Below are positions 24,900-34,377 of a DNA stretch of 58,980 bases, in pieces. The stretch spans positions 1 through 58,980 of the forward strand of contig JAJXTO010000016.1 of the NCBI GenBank assembly GCA_021783695.1. Reading direction: 5' to 3'. This stretch comes from Pseudomonadota bacterium. Lineage in GTDB: Bacteria > Pseudomonadota > Gammaproteobacteria > Burkholderiales > Burkholderiaceae_C. The position numbers and the translations under genes are program-made. The notes beneath the pieces were generated by a model that had not been told where the DNA came from, made no database searches, and saw only the letters and a list, made by a program, of their open reading frames with translations. Numbering within the stretch: position 1 is the first letter of the stretch; every line of letters starts with the position of its first letter.

Positions 24900-25584
24900 G
24901 AGTATGCCGGGTGACGACGCACCGACCTCCAGATCTTTTTATGACGCGCATTGTCGTTTGTGCCCGCGTCTTGCGGCATTTTTACATCAAGTCAAGCAGG
25001 ATCATCCGGACTTTGCCTGTCTGCCGGTGCCGCCTTTTGGCCCGCTGGACGCGCCACTGCTCGTCGCGGGGCTGGCGCCGGGGCTCAAGGGCGCCAATGC
25101 CTCGGGCCGTCCGTTCACCGGCGACGGCGCCGGGCCCTTGCTTTATGGCACGCTGACCGATCTGGGCCTGGCCTGGCGCCCGGAGCCGCTGCGCATTGCC
25201 GATCATCCGTCCAGCATTCGTGCGGACGATGGCCTGCAACTGCATGGCTGCCGCATCAGCAATGCGGTGAAATGCCTCCCACCGGGCAACAAGCCGCTGC
25301 CTGCGGAAATCCGTACCTGCAATCGCTATATCGCCGCAGAAATTTCCGCCATGCCCCGGCTGCAGGTCATCGTCGCCCTGGGCAGGGTGGCGCATGACGC
25401 GGTACTACTGGCCTTGGGACACAAGCCTGCAGCCGCGCGCTTTGCCCATGCTGCGGAACATCGGCTAGGCGCTTACACCCTGATCGACAGCTACCACTGC
25501 AGCCGCTACAACCAAAACACGGGGCGCCTGACCGCGCCGATGTTCCGCGCGGTGTTCGAGCGGGCCGTGCAGCTCGTGTCCTGA
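24898..25584 (+). CDS. Uracil-DNA glycosylase, family 5 (UdgB-like)
   Basis: Removes uracil, and in family 5 also other deaminated bases, from DNA. It has 228 residues from the ATG at 24898; a second ATG at 24904 is possible. Four cysteines fit a [4Fe-4S] site: Cys19 and Cys22 (HCRLCP), Cys126 ([10 protein letters not shown]) and Cys141 (RTCNRY). The motifs [16 protein letters not shown] and [15 protein letters not shown] match family 5, which lacks the usual polar Asp/Asn of motif 1. The start overlaps the divergent earP start; uvrC follows after 5 bases, forming a DNA-repair pair. Confidence 0.87.
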   Translation: MSMPGDDAPTSRSFYDAHCRLCPRLAAFLHQVKQDHPDFACLPVPPFGPLDAPLLVAGLAPGLKGANASGRPFTGDGAGPLLYGTLTDLGLAWRPEPLRIADHPSSIRADDGLQLHGCRISNAVKCLPPGNKPLPAEIRTCNRYIAAEISAMPRLQVIVALGRVAHDAVLLALGHKPAAARFAHAAEHRLGAYTLIDSYHCSRYNQNTGRLTAPMFRAVFERAVQLVS

Positions 25585-25589
25585 TCGCC

Positions 25590-27566
25590 ATGACGGCTGA
25601 TTCGTTCTCTGATTCGCCGGCTTCTGCGCACAGCGCCGAACTGCTCGCGCAGGTGGCTGCCTTGCCGCATCTGCCTGGGGTGTATCGCTATTTCGCCGCC
25701 GACGGCACGCTGCTCTATGTGGGCAAGGCGCGCGATCTGCGCAAGCGCGTGTCGAGCTATTTCCAGAAAGATCATGGCGGCACCCGCATCGGTCTGATGG
25801 TGACGCGCATTGCCCGGCTGGACACCACGGTCACGCGTACCGAGGCCGAGGCGCTGCTGCTGGAAAACAATCTGATCAAGACGCAGCACCCGCGCTACAA
25901 CATTCTGTTCCGGGACGACAAGTCCTATCCCTATCTGCAGATCACCACGGCGCATGCCTTCCCGCGTGTGGCGTATTACCGCGGCGCCACCGACCGCAGG
26001 CAGCAATATTTCGGCCCCTACCCGAATGCCTGGTCGGTGAAGGAGAGCATCGCGGTGCTGCAGAAGGTGTTTCAGTTGCGCACCTGCGAGGACACGGTGT
26101 TCGCCAACCGCAGCCGTCCCTGCCTGCTGCATCAGATCCACCGCTGCACCGCGCCCTGCGTGGGCAAGATCAGCGCCGACGACTATGCCCGGGATGTGCA
26201 GCACGCCGTGCGCTTCCTGCGCGGCGACCACAGCGTGGTGCTGGGCGATCTGCAGTTGCAGATGCAGTCACTCTCCGAGGCCCTGCGTTTCGAGGACGCC
26301 GCGGGGTTGCGCGACCAGATTGCCGCCCTCTCCGGCGTGTTGCAGCAGCAAAGCATGGAAGTCGGCAGCGCGCAAGATGTGGACATCCTGGCCGTTGCCA
26401 TCAAGGGCGGGCGCGCCTGCGTCAACCTCGCCATGGTGCGCGGTGGGCGGCACCTTGGAGACCGGGCTTACTTCCCCAGCCAGGTCCAGGCGGGGCTGGA
26501 GGCCGAGGAGGCGCCCGGCGATCAAGAGCCCGACACCCCACGCAGCGCGGCGCAAAGCGTGCTGCATGCCTTCGTCGCCCAGCACTACATCCAGATGGCG
26601 CCGCCGCCGGTGCTGGTGTGCGCAGAGCGCATCGACCCGGAACTGCTCGATATCTTGGGCGAGCATGCCGGGCACCGCATGCAGCACGTCGCACAGCCGC
26701 GCGGCCAGCGGCGCGACTGGCTGGACATGGCGCAAAAAGGCGCACAAATCGCGCTCGCCCGCCTGCTCGCTGAAGAGGGCTCGCAGCGCGAGCGCACTCT
26801 GGCGCTGGCGCAGGCACTGGGGCTGGACGCGACCCAGGCGGAAAACCTGCGGGTGGAGTGCTTCGATATCAGCCACACCGCGGGTGAGGCGACGCAGGCG
26901 TCCTGCGTGGTCTATGCCGACCACGCCATGCAGCCCGCGCAATACCGCAGGTTCCGCATCAGCGACATCACGCCGGGAGACGATTACGCCGCCATGCGCC
27001 AGGTGCTCACCCGCCGGTACAAACGGCTGGCCGAGGCACAGTCGGCCCCGGCATCGCAAGTTGACGCGGGCGAGGCCGACGCAGATGTCTCGCCCGCCGC
27101 TAAAAACGAGAAGGCGAAGATGCCTGACCTCGTGCTGGTCGACGGTGGACGCGGCCAGGTGGCGATGGCGCGCGAGGTGTTCACCGAACTCGGGCTCGAC
27201 CTCGGCTTGATCGTCGGCGTGGAAAAGGGCGAGGGCCGCAAGGTCGGTCTGGAGGAACTGGTGTTCGCCGATGGCCGGCCAAAACTCACCTTGCCCGCCG
27301 ACAGCGCAGCGCTGATGCTGGTGGCACAGATCCGCGACGAGGCACACCGCTTCGCCATTACCGGCATGCGCGCCGCGCGCGCCAAGGTACGCACCGGCGG
27401 TTCGCGGCTGGAAGACATTCCGGGCATCGGCCCCAAACGCCGGGCGAAGTTACTGGCGCGATTTGGCGGCATTCGCGGCGTGGAGGCGGCAAGCGAGGAC
27501 GAGTTGATGACGGTGGACGGCATCTCCAGCGAACTCGCCCACATGCTTTACAAGGCACTGCACTAG
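25590..27566 (+). CDS. uvrC: UvrABC system protein C
   Basis: Makes the dual incisions in nucleotide excision repair. It has 658 residues. The N-terminal GIY-YIG nuclease has GVYRYF at about 30 and [18 protein letters not shown] motif near 200-235 binds UvrB. The RNase H-like nuclease contains [12 protein letters not shown] and [10 protein letters not shown]. The C-terminal helix-hairpin-helix pair includes [20 protein letters not shown] linker of about 30 polar residues (about 480-510) separates parts of the second nuclease domain. Confidence 0.97.
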   Translation: MTADSFSDSPASAHSAELLAQVAALPHLPGVYRYFAADGTLLYVGKARDLRKRVSSYFQKDHGGTRIGLMVTRIARLDTTVTRTEAEALLLENNLIKTQHPRYNILFRDDKSYPYLQITTAHAFPRVAYYRGATDRRQQYFGPYPNAWSVKESIAVLQKVFQLRTCEDTVFANRSRPCLLHQIHRCTAPCVGKISADDYARDVQHAVRFLRGDHSVVLGDLQLQMQSLSEALRFEDAAGLRDQIAALSGVLQQQSMEVGSAQDVDILAVAIKGGRACVNLAMVRGGRHLGDRAYFPSQVQAGLEAEEAPGDQEPDTPRSAAQSVLHAFVAQHYIQMAPPPVLVCAERIDPELLDILGEHAGHRMQHVAQPRGQRRDWLDMAQKGAQIALARLLAEEGSQRERTLALAQALGLDATQAENLRVECFDISHTAGEATQASCVVYADHAMQPAQYRRFRISDITPGDDYAAMRQVLTRRYKRLAEAQSAPASQVDAGEADADVSPAAKNEKAKMPDLVLVDGGRGQVAMAREVFTELGLDLGLIVGVEKGEGRKVGLEELVFADGRPKLTLPADSAALMLVAQIRDEAHRFAITGMRAARAKVRTGGSRLEDIPGIGPKRRAKLLARFGGIRGVEAASEDELMTVDGISSELAHMLYKALH

Positions 27567-27596
27567 GGCCTGTGAATGCCGCCGGGGGACTGAGGT

Positions 27597-28073
27597 TTAC
27601 TTCGCCGAATGCCCCTTGTGCAGCGAAGTCTTGTACAGCGCAACTGCTTCCTTGAATTGCTCCGGGTTGAGCAGGGCGCGCATCCGGTCCACGCAGCCTG
27701 CGCGCATGGCCACCAGCGCGGCTTCCTGCTTGCCGATGTCTTCGATCATGGCCTGACGCTCGGGCGTGTCGCCCATGCCGTTCATCAGCGCGTCGCGCAA
27801 CTGCAGGCGGGTGTTGGCGAGTTTGTCTTCAGCGGCTTTGCGCTTTGCCGGGGCGGTTTTCAACCACTGAGCAAATTGTTCCTGCTGCGAGGCGTCGAGC
27901 TTGAGCGCCTTCTCATGCTGTTTGATGACCGCCACCAGCGCAATGACCGGTTCGCCCAAATGGTAGGCAGGGCTCTCGGCGCGGGCGAACTGCGCGGGAG
28001 CGGTGAGACCCGACAGCAGTACGGCAATCAGCGCGGCGTGTTTGAGTGGGGCAGTGTGGGCGAACGGATGCAT
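27597..28073 (-). CDS. Periplasmic helical protein, Spy/CpxP-like (LTXXQ type)
   Basis: A 158-residue exported protein. The ATG at 28073 has GGAG 8 bases upstream; residues 1-32 form a signal peptide ending ARAE. The mature part is almost wholly alpha-helical and charged, with ALKLDASQQEQFAQWLK early and ALLNPEQFKEAVALYK late. These resemble the LTXXQ motifs of Spy/CpxP periplasmic chaperones, but the match is by pattern only. A role in envelope stress or metal response is inferred. It is divergent from the oxidase locus. Confidence 0.6.
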   Translation of the reverse strand: MHPFAHTAPLKHAALIAVLLSGLTAPAQFARAESPAYHLGEPVIALVAVIKQHEKALKLDASQQEQFAQWLKTAPAKRKAAEDKLANTRLQLRDALMNGMGDTPERQAMIEDIGKQEAALVAMRAGCVDRMRALLNPEQFKEAVALYKTSLHKGHSAK

Positions 28074-28272
28074 GACGATCTCCAGAGGTTTGAGCCGACG
28101 CAATCCGCATCGGCAAGGCGTATGAATGTAATGAGATGTGACAAATTCTCTTTTGATGCCGTGCAAGTTCAAATTTTGTGCGGCGATGTGTCGCATGCGC
28201 TCGTTGCGGCGCTAAACATGGCGTTGTGAAAGAACAGTCATAAAGCTTTCGCCTGAACTGCCGTTTGATGAA

Positions 28273-28286
28273 TTGATATAGGTCAA
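28273..28286. promoter_or_regulatory. FNR/Anr-like box 1
   Basis: TTGATATAGGTCAA matches the FNR consensus TTGAT-N4-ATCAA at 9 of 10 defined bases. It lies 279 bases before the oxidase start, and could serve either divergent gene. Confidence 0.5.
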
Positions 28287-28351
28287 GCGCCTGTTTTGGT
28301 GCGACGCGGCGTCGCAGGTGAACAGGTCTAGGCTCGCGTCAGCCTGATTTT

Positions 28352-28365
28352 TTGATGCAGATCAC
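28352..28365. promoter_or_regulatory. FNR/Anr-like box 2
   Basis: TTGATGCAGATCAC matches TTGAT-N4-ATCAA at 9 of 10 defined bases. It lies between boxes 1 and 3. Confidence 0.5.
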
Positions 28366-28465
28366 GCTCGATAAAGCCACTCGCATGGCCCTATTGCGCG
28401 CACTCCTCCTCCCAGGCGCGTTGCGCATTTCGGGTTTTCCCAGCGGCGTTTTGTCATCTTGTCCC

Positions 28466-28479
28466 CTGATCTGCATCAA
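28466..28479. promoter_or_regulatory. FNR/Anr-like box 3, promoter-proximal
   Basis: CTGATCTGCATCAA matches TTGAT-N4-ATCAA at 9 of 10 defined bases. Its centre (28472.5) is about 38 bases before the start point predicted from TATAGA at 28498-28503, near the -41.5 position typical of class II FNR activation. Confidence 0.55.
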
Positions 28480-28564
28480 CGAATACTGATGCATGGATAT
28501 AGACCTGACGGGCAGCGGTGTCTAGACCGTGTCCACCGTCAACACATTGCTTGAAGGAGTTTGT

Positions 28565-30046
28565 ATGTCTGAGTTGATCGGCATGTACCCCACGTGGTAC
28601 GTGCCCCAAATCGGTACCGCCTGGGTGATGGGCATCATCGGCACGATTCATGTGCTGGCGTCCAACACCTCGGTCGGCGCTGCTGTGCTGTTTGCCATGC
28701 TGGAAAGCCGGGCGGTTCGCGAGAACAAGCCGGAAATCATGCAGTACATCAAGAAGTACGGCATGTTCCTGCTCGTGTTCTCTTACATCTGGGGCTCGGT
28801 CACCGGCCCGGGCATCTGGTATTCGGTGACGGTGGCCAGTCCGCGCGGCATTTCTGCGCTGATCCACAACTTTGTTTGGGCCTGGGCGACGGAGTGGGTG
28901 TTCTTCACCGTGGAAGTCATCGGGGTGTATGCGCTGGTCTACACCATCGGCAAGATCGACCCCAGGACGCACCTGAAAATCACCTGGACTTTCGTGATCA
29001 GCTCCGTCGCCACGCTGGTGCTGATCATTGGCATCCTGTCCTTCATGATGTGGCCTGGCAGCCAGCGCTGGTACCTCACCGGCTCGGTGTTCGACGCCTT
29101 CTACAACCTGAACTTTGCCGCGCAGCTTGCCGATCGGGGTTTCCTCATGCTCACCTCGGCCGCTGTGGTGGGCACCATCATCGTCGCAGCCATTCCCAAA
29201 AGTGACCCGCTGCGGCGCGATGTCGGGCAGACAGTGGCCAAGCTCGGCATCACCGGTCTGGTGGGCGGCGCGCTGTCCTTCATGTGGTACGTCGCCACGC
29301 TGCCGCCCAACGCGCTGGTCATCCTCAAGGACCGCCTGCCAGATTGGTTCGGCCATGTGGATTTCCGCGTCACCACCTTCGTGCCGCTGGCCGCCACGTC
29401 TGTGCTGATCGGTCTGTATCTGCTGTGGGTCTACCTCAAGCCGCAATCTGTGCGCGTGCCTGTTGCTGTGGGCATGGTGGTCATTCTGCTGGTTGCCGGC
29501 ATCTGGCCGGAGGAACGCACGCGGGAGAGTCTGCGCAAGCCCTGGGTGGTCGGTCAGTACATGTACTCCAACCAGGTGATCGGGCGTGACGTGCCGGGTC
29601 TGGGCATCCAGGACGAGGTGCCGCTCATCGCCAAGCAAGGCCTGCTCAAGACAGCTGCCTTCGTGCCGACAGGCCTGCGCGTGATCACCCCGCAGAACCA
29701 GATGGAAGCCGGGCGTCTGCTCGCGGTGATGTCTTGCGCCAACTGCCACTCGATCAATCGCGACGGGCCGCTGCGCCCGCTGCCCAAGCTGCTGCATGGC
29801 ACTACGGATGTAGCCATGATCCAGGGTTTCCTCGCCGGGCCGCTGGCCCATGGCTCGGTGCCTTACATGCCCAAGATCGATCTGCCAGCCGATGAGCAAA
29901 AGGCGCTTGCCACCTTCCTCGCCGCGGTCAATGCCGGCACCGTGGACGCCGAAGGCCATCTGATCGCACGCGCCGTGCCCGCGGCACCGGTGCATACCGC
30001 CGTGGCGCAGGCCGTCGGCGCGCAACCCATCAAAGCAAAGGACTGA
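28565..30046 (+). CDS. CydA-like bd-type oxidase subunit with C-terminal cytochrome c domain
   Basis: A 493-residue membrane heme protein. AAGGAG 5 bases before the ATG at 28565 fixes the start. About eight or nine hydrophobic helices lie in residues 15-315. CydA-like marks are His29 in GTIHVL (like the high-spin heme ligand His19), two glutamates in TEWVFFTVEVIG (like Glu99/Glu107) and RKPWVVGQYMY (like the GRQPW motif). After the helices a c-type domain carries CANCH at 391-395. No Q-loop is seen, and I find no convincing His186/Met393 equivalents. The domain fusion suggests electrons enter from cytochrome c rather than quinol. The label is by motif, not by a search. Confidence 0.75.
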   Translation: MSELIGMYPTWYVPQIGTAWVMGIIGTIHVLASNTSVGAAVLFAMLESRAVRENKPEIMQYIKKYGMFLLVFSYIWGSVTGPGIWYSVTVASPRGISALIHNFVWAWATEWVFFTVEVIGVYALVYTIGKIDPRTHLKITWTFVISSVATLVLIIGILSFMMWPGSQRWYLTGSVFDAFYNLNFAAQLADRGFLMLTSAAVVGTIIVAAIPKSDPLRRDVGQTVAKLGITGLVGGALSFMWYVATLPPNALVILKDRLPDWFGHVDFRVTTFVPLAATSVLIGLYLLWVYLKPQSVRVPVAVGMVVILLVAGIWPEERTRESLRKPWVVGQYMYSNQVIGRDVPGLGIQDEVPLIAKQGLLKTAAFVPTGLRVITPQNQMEAGRLLAVMSCANCHSINRDGPLRPLPKLLHGTTDVAMIQGFLAGPLAHGSVPYMPKIDLPADEQKALATFLAAVNAGTVDAEGHLIARAVPAAPVHTAVAQAVGAQPIKAKD

Positions 30047-30050
30047 CGCC

Positions 30051-31304
30051 ATGGACAACGCTTCCGTTTCCGCCATGCTGAGCGCCTTGCAGGATCCGGC
30101 CGGTCTGCCCGCCCCTGCATGGCTTTTCCAGTATCTCAATGTGCTGACCTGGTCATTTCACATCGCCTTCGTCAACCTGTCGTTGGGATCCGGCCTGCTG
30201 GCCATCATCGCCTTCATGCGCCGCCATCAGCCGACCTGGGCGCGGCTATCGGTGGCGATGACCGGTGTGGCCAAGGTGGCCGTGTCGATGGCCATCGTGC
30301 TGGGTGTGGCGCCATTGCTGTTCACCCAGACCATCTACGACCCCTCCTGGTACACCAGCAATTTGCTGTCGGCCTTCTGGGTGATCTTTTTTATCTTCAC
30401 CCTGGGCATCGGCTACACCCTGTGGTTCGTGTTCTATTTCAAGAACCACGACGTATCGCACGCTGCCAAGGCGCCGGACACCACCGTGTGGTGGGCCACG
30501 GCAGCCCTGTCGCTGCTGATGTTCGACGGCTTCATCATGCATGTGCTGTCGTATCAGGGGTTGTTCCCGCAGAAGTGGATGCAGTGGTACGCGCCGCAGG
30601 GCGTGCCGGTGATGAATGGCATGGGTATTCACGCCTTCGAGCTGCCGCGCTTCGCATTTTTCATCGTCATGTCGCTGACCATGACCGGTGTGTTTCTGCT
30701 GGGGTATGCACGCTATTTCCGCGCCCGCGCCGACTTCCCGGCGGACTATCTCGATCTGGCGCACCGCCTGGGCGTGAAGACCGCGTATTGGGGCGTGGCG
30801 CTGCAGCTCATCACCGGCCTGCTGTGGGCGTATGGCCTGCCGTCGTCCATGCAGGTGTTCACCCAGCCGCTGTTCTGGCTCACCCTGTCGTTGATCGTCG
30901 GCGTGGCGCTGTATGCGCGTCAGGTGCCGGTGGGCGGCTCGGCGCTGCAGGCCTATTCGGCTATGGCGTTCTATGCCTTGATGGCATTGATCGTGTCTGT
31001 CGATCGTGAGGCGCTGCGCGTCGCCTACCTAGCGCCGTATCACTACAACCTGGCGTCCAAGCCGCATTATGAGTGGGGGGCGGTGATCTGGTTCTTCGCC
31101 ACCTTTGTGGGGGTGGGCGGCTCGCTCGTCGCGTTCTACACCACCATGCTGTGGAAGGCTGGCAAGGTCAAAGGGCTGTACACCGCAGACGGCACGGTAT
31201 CCCGCTTGGGCGATGTTGCCGTGTGGGTCAATTGGGCCTGGATGGCGAGCTTTTTCGCCATCGGTGTCTGGGCCTATGTGCGCAACATCGGTTTTTCCGC
31301 CTGA
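30051..31304 (+). CDS. Second membrane subunit of the bd-like oxidase (CydA-related)
   Basis: A 417-residue polytopic protein starting 4 bases after the fused CydA-cytochrome c gene. It has about nine hydrophobic helices. His37 in WSFHIAFVNLSLGSG parallels His29 of its neighbour, and RFAFFIVMSLTMTGVFLLGYARYF, cited here as TMTGVFLLGYARYF, resembles the CydA helix that carries His186, with Phe in place of the histidine. The paired glutamates of CydA are absent. It looks like a CydA paralogue standing where CydB would be expected. Function as a structural partner is inferred. Confidence 0.65.
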   Translation: MDNASVSAMLSALQDPAGLPAPAWLFQYLNVLTWSFHIAFVNLSLGSGLLAIIAFMRRHQPTWARLSVAMTGVAKVAVSMAIVLGVAPLLFTQTIYDPSWYTSNLLSAFWVIFFIFTLGIGYTLWFVFYFKNHDVSHAAKAPDTTVWWATAALSLLMFDGFIMHVLSYQGLFPQKWMQWYAPQGVPVMNGMGIHAFELPRFAFFIVMSLTMTGVFLLGYARYFRARADFPADYLDLAHRLGVKTAYWGVALQLITGLLWAYGLPSSMQVFTQPLFWLTLSLIVGVALYARQVPVGGSALQAYSAMAFYALMALIVSVDREALRVAYLAPYHYNLASKPHYEWGAVIWFFATFVGVGGSLVAFYTTMLWKAGKVKGLYTADGTVSRLGDVAVWVNWAWMASFFAIGVWAYVRNIGFSA

Positions 31305-31364
31305 CGACCTGCGCTGCGCCGAGCCGGTCAGCGCCTCTCCATCGATCTCATTCCAAGCTGCATC

Positions 31365-31688
31365 ATGATCCAATTGAAATCTGTTTCTCTTCTGCTCGCC
31401 GGTCTTGTGCTGAGCTCCACGGCAGGGCTGGCACAGGCCGCGCCGAATGCCGCGCTCAACGCCAAGTTCGGCGTGTGCTTTTCCTGCCATGGCGCGGACG
31501 GTCACGCCATTCTTCCCACCTATCCCAATCTGGCCGGGCAGAACAAGGACTATCTGGTGCAGACGCTGCGCGAGTTTCGCGACGGCACGCGGCCCAACGC
31601 CATCATGAGCGCCATGGCCAAGCCGCTGAGCAATTCCGACATCGACCAGATCGCGATGTATTTCGCCGGTATCAAATCGGGGAAGTGA
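31365..31688 (+). CDS. Small periplasmic class I cytochrome c
   Basis: A 107-residue c553-like protein. Residues 1-26 are a Sec signal peptide (GLAQAA). One heme site is present, CFSCH in GVCFSCHGADGH, with a methionine in IMSAMAKPLSN as the probable sixth ligand. It follows the second oxidase subunit by 60 bases and probably delivers electrons to the fused cytochrome c domain of the first subunit. It belongs to the cytochrome c553/c4-half group often found next to oxidases. Confidence 0.87.
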   Translation: MIQLKSVSLLLAGLVLSSTAGLAQAAPNAALNAKFGVCFSCHGADGHAILPTYPNLAGQNKDYLVQTLREFRDGTRPNAIMSAMAKPLSNSDIDQIAMYFAGIKSGK

Positions 31689-31747
31689 GCAAGCGGCGAC
31701 GCCTGCGCGCCAGCCGGCTCCATAACTGCCGATTTCTTGCTGAAATT

Positions 31748-33283
31748 TCAGCTCTTCCCGCTGCCTCCGAGGGCCTGATACAGCGCTGCGGTATCCGTCA
31801 AGCGGGCCGCCTGCGCGGCGATCAGGCCGATGCGCGCCTGCTGCGCCTGCTGTTGCGCGGTGAGCAGTTGCAGGTAGCTTGCGCTGCCCAGTGCGTATTG
31901 CCGCTCGACCAGTCGCTGCGACTCCTGCGCCGCGGCGTCGGCAGCCGCCTGCGCCTGCAGGGTCTGCGCGTCGTGCTCGAGTGCGCGCAGCGCGTCGGCC
32001 ACCTGGCGCAAGCCTTGCAGCACGGTCTCGCGGTAGTTGGCCGCGGCGGCATCGAAACCGGCTTCGGCAGCGCGTGCCTCGGCTTTCAGCCCGGGTTTGA
32101 ATACCGGTTGGACGAGTTGTCCGGCCAGTCCCCAGATCAGTGACCCGCTGCCGAACAGGCTTGCTGCAGTAAGCGCCTGGCCGCCGAGCGTGGCGCTGAG
32201 GTTGATCTGTGGATATTGCTTGGCCACGCTCACGCCGATCTGCGCGCTGGCGGCGTGCAGCAGCGCCTCGGCGGCGAGGATGTCGGGACGCTGTCGCGCC
32301 AACTCCGACGGCAGGCTCAGCGGCAGATCAGCCGGCAGGGTGAAATCGGTCAGGACGAAGCGGGGGACATCGCCGGCCCCAGGCGGCTGACCGCTGAGCA
32401 CGGCCAGCAGGTGTGAGGCCTGATCCATCCGGTTGCGCAGGGGCGGAATGCTCGCCCGCGTCTGTTCGACCTGGGTGAGCAGCGCCGCGACGTCGCTGCC
32501 CGAGGCCACACCCAGGCGCTCGCGGTCGCGAGTGATCCGCAACTGGTCCTGCTGGGCGGCGAGCAGACGCTCCAGCGCATCGATCTGCCCGCCGAGCAGG
32601 GCCTGATTGACGGCCGTGGCGACGATGCTGCCGGCCAATGTCAGCCGTGCGCCGTCAAGTTGGTATTGCCGCCAATCGGTTTGCGCGGCTAACGATTCGA
32701 GGGCGCGGCGGTTGCCTCCGGAGAGTTCCAGGGCGTAGCTCACTCCCAGGCCGGCGTTGTACAGGTCGTAGCGCCGCTCGCCGCCTGGCAGCCCCATTGC
32801 CGCAGAGTTGTTCTGCAGGGTTTGCGCGCCGAGCGTGGCACTGACCTGCGGATAGAGTGTGGAGCCGCTTTGTGCGGCATAGGTCTCGTGCGCCTGACGC
32901 AGCGTGGCCTGCGCCGCGGCGATGGACGGGCTGCGTTCCAGGGAGCGAGCGATGAGGATATTGAGATTGGGCGAACCGAACTGCGTCCACCAGTCCGTGG
33001 CGACCGCATGGCCGACGACGAAATGCTGGGCGCCGCCGAGCGCGCCGGGCGCTGAGGCGGTCTGCGCGGGAAGCGGCGTTGCGGTGTAGGCCGCCACAGT
33101 GGGCGCGGCGGGCGGCTTGAAGTCGGGCCCGGCGGCGCAGCCGGCTAGGCTCAGGACGGACAGGTTCAGCGCGAGGTGGCGAGCGCGGGGGATGACGGTG
33201 TCGGTCAATGATTTCATGTTACGGATTTGATTTGTGGTGCGGGTGCGGCCCTCGCGGCCCATCGTTTCGATTTTCGCCTTCAT
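31748..33283 (-). CDS. Outer-membrane efflux lipoprotein, NodT/TolC family
   Basis: Outer-membrane channel of a tripartite exporter, 511 residues from the ATG at 33283, which has GAGGAG 8 bases upstream. An internal ATG at 33217 would give a more usual 27-residue lipoprotein signal (LSLAGC) but has no ribosome site. The mature protein shows the two-repeat layout of the family: N-terminal WWTQFGSPNLN, then long helices, DFTLPADLPLSLPSELARQRPDI (cited as LPLSLPSELARQRPDI) and NYRETVLQGLRQVADAL. It is last in the TetR-led exporter operon, 37 bases after the cupin gene. Confidence 0.93.
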   Translation of the reverse strand: MKAKIETMGREGRTRTTNQIRNMKSLTDTVIPRARHLALNLSVLSLAGCAAGPDFKPPAAPTVAAYTATPLPAQTASAPGALGGAQHFVVGHAVATDWWTQFGSPNLNILIARSLERSPSIAAAQATLRQAHETYAAQSGSTLYPQVSATLGAQTLQNNSAAMGLPGGERRYDLYNAGLGVSYALELSGGNRRALESLAAQTDWRQYQLDGARLTLAGSIVATAVNQALLGGQIDALERLLAAQQDQLRITRDRERLGVASGSDVAALLTQVEQTRASIPPLRNRMDQASHLLAVLSGQPPGAGDVPRFVLTDFTLPADLPLSLPSELARQRPDILAAEALLHAASAQIGVSVAKQYPQINLSATLGGQALTAASLFGSGSLIWGLAGQLVQPVFKPGLKAEARAAEAGFDAAAANYRETVLQGLRQVADALRALEHDAQTLQAQAAADAAAQESQRLVERQYALGSASYLQLLTAQQQAQQARIGLIAAQAARLTDTAALYQALGGSGKS

Positions 33284-33320
33284 GGTGCACGCTCCTCGAC
33301 TGCAAGACACCCGGCGCGAT

Positions 33321-33641
33321 TCAATCGCCCGCAGGGGCGTCGCCACGATTGCCGACGACGTCTGGCCTGACGTGAAATTCGACGAGAAAGCGCACCGGTC
33401 CCAATGGCATGACCTGGTGTTTCATGGCCGGTTCGACGATGCCCGGACGCCCCGGAGTCAAAAGGAGGCGTTCTTCCATCGGTTCGAGGATGTGATACTC
33501 GAGCGCGCCTTCGAGCACATGGATCACACCCCACACTCCGGGCTTGGTGCGATGGTCATGCAGCAGACCGGGGGGAATGGTGGCTGCGGTGAACTCTGGG
33601 GTGCGCCTGGTCAGGTGCAGGTCGGGTGGCAAGGTTTTCAT
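33321..33641 (-). CDS. Small cupin-like protein, DUF1971 (TehB/YeaR-like)
   Basis: A 106-residue cytosolic protein of one double-stranded beta-helix. TPEFTAATIPPGLLHDH, GVWGVIHVLEGALEYHI and GPVRFLVEFHVRPD follow the DUF1971 pattern seen in YeaR and at the N-terminus of some TehB proteins. AGGAG precedes ATG 33641; a GTG at 33644 is an alternative. Its place between the ATPase and the outer-membrane channel is unusual for an exporter operon. Linkage to tellurite or nitrosative stress is known for some relatives, not shown here. Confidence 0.78.
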   Translation of the reverse strand: MKTLPPDLHLTRRTPEFTAATIPPGLLHDHRTKPGVWGVIHVLEGALEYHILEPMEERLLLTPGRPGIVEPAMKHQVMPLGPVRFLVEFHVRPDVVGNRGDAPAGD

Positions 33642-33665
33642 CACAAAGATCTCCTGAAAGCCGGT

Positions 33666-34376
<711 letters not shown>

Positions 34377-34377
34377 C

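Larger units (their letters stand above)
28074..28564. other. 491-base intergenic region with no gene
   Basis: Separates the Spy-like gene (minus) and the bd-like oxidase locus (plus). I see no coding frame with family similarity. It holds three FNR/Anr-like palindromes (28273-28286, 28352-28365, 28466-28479), a possible -10 sequence TATAGA at 28498-28503 for the oxidase genes, and AAGGAG just before the ATG at 28565. Confidence 0.7.
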
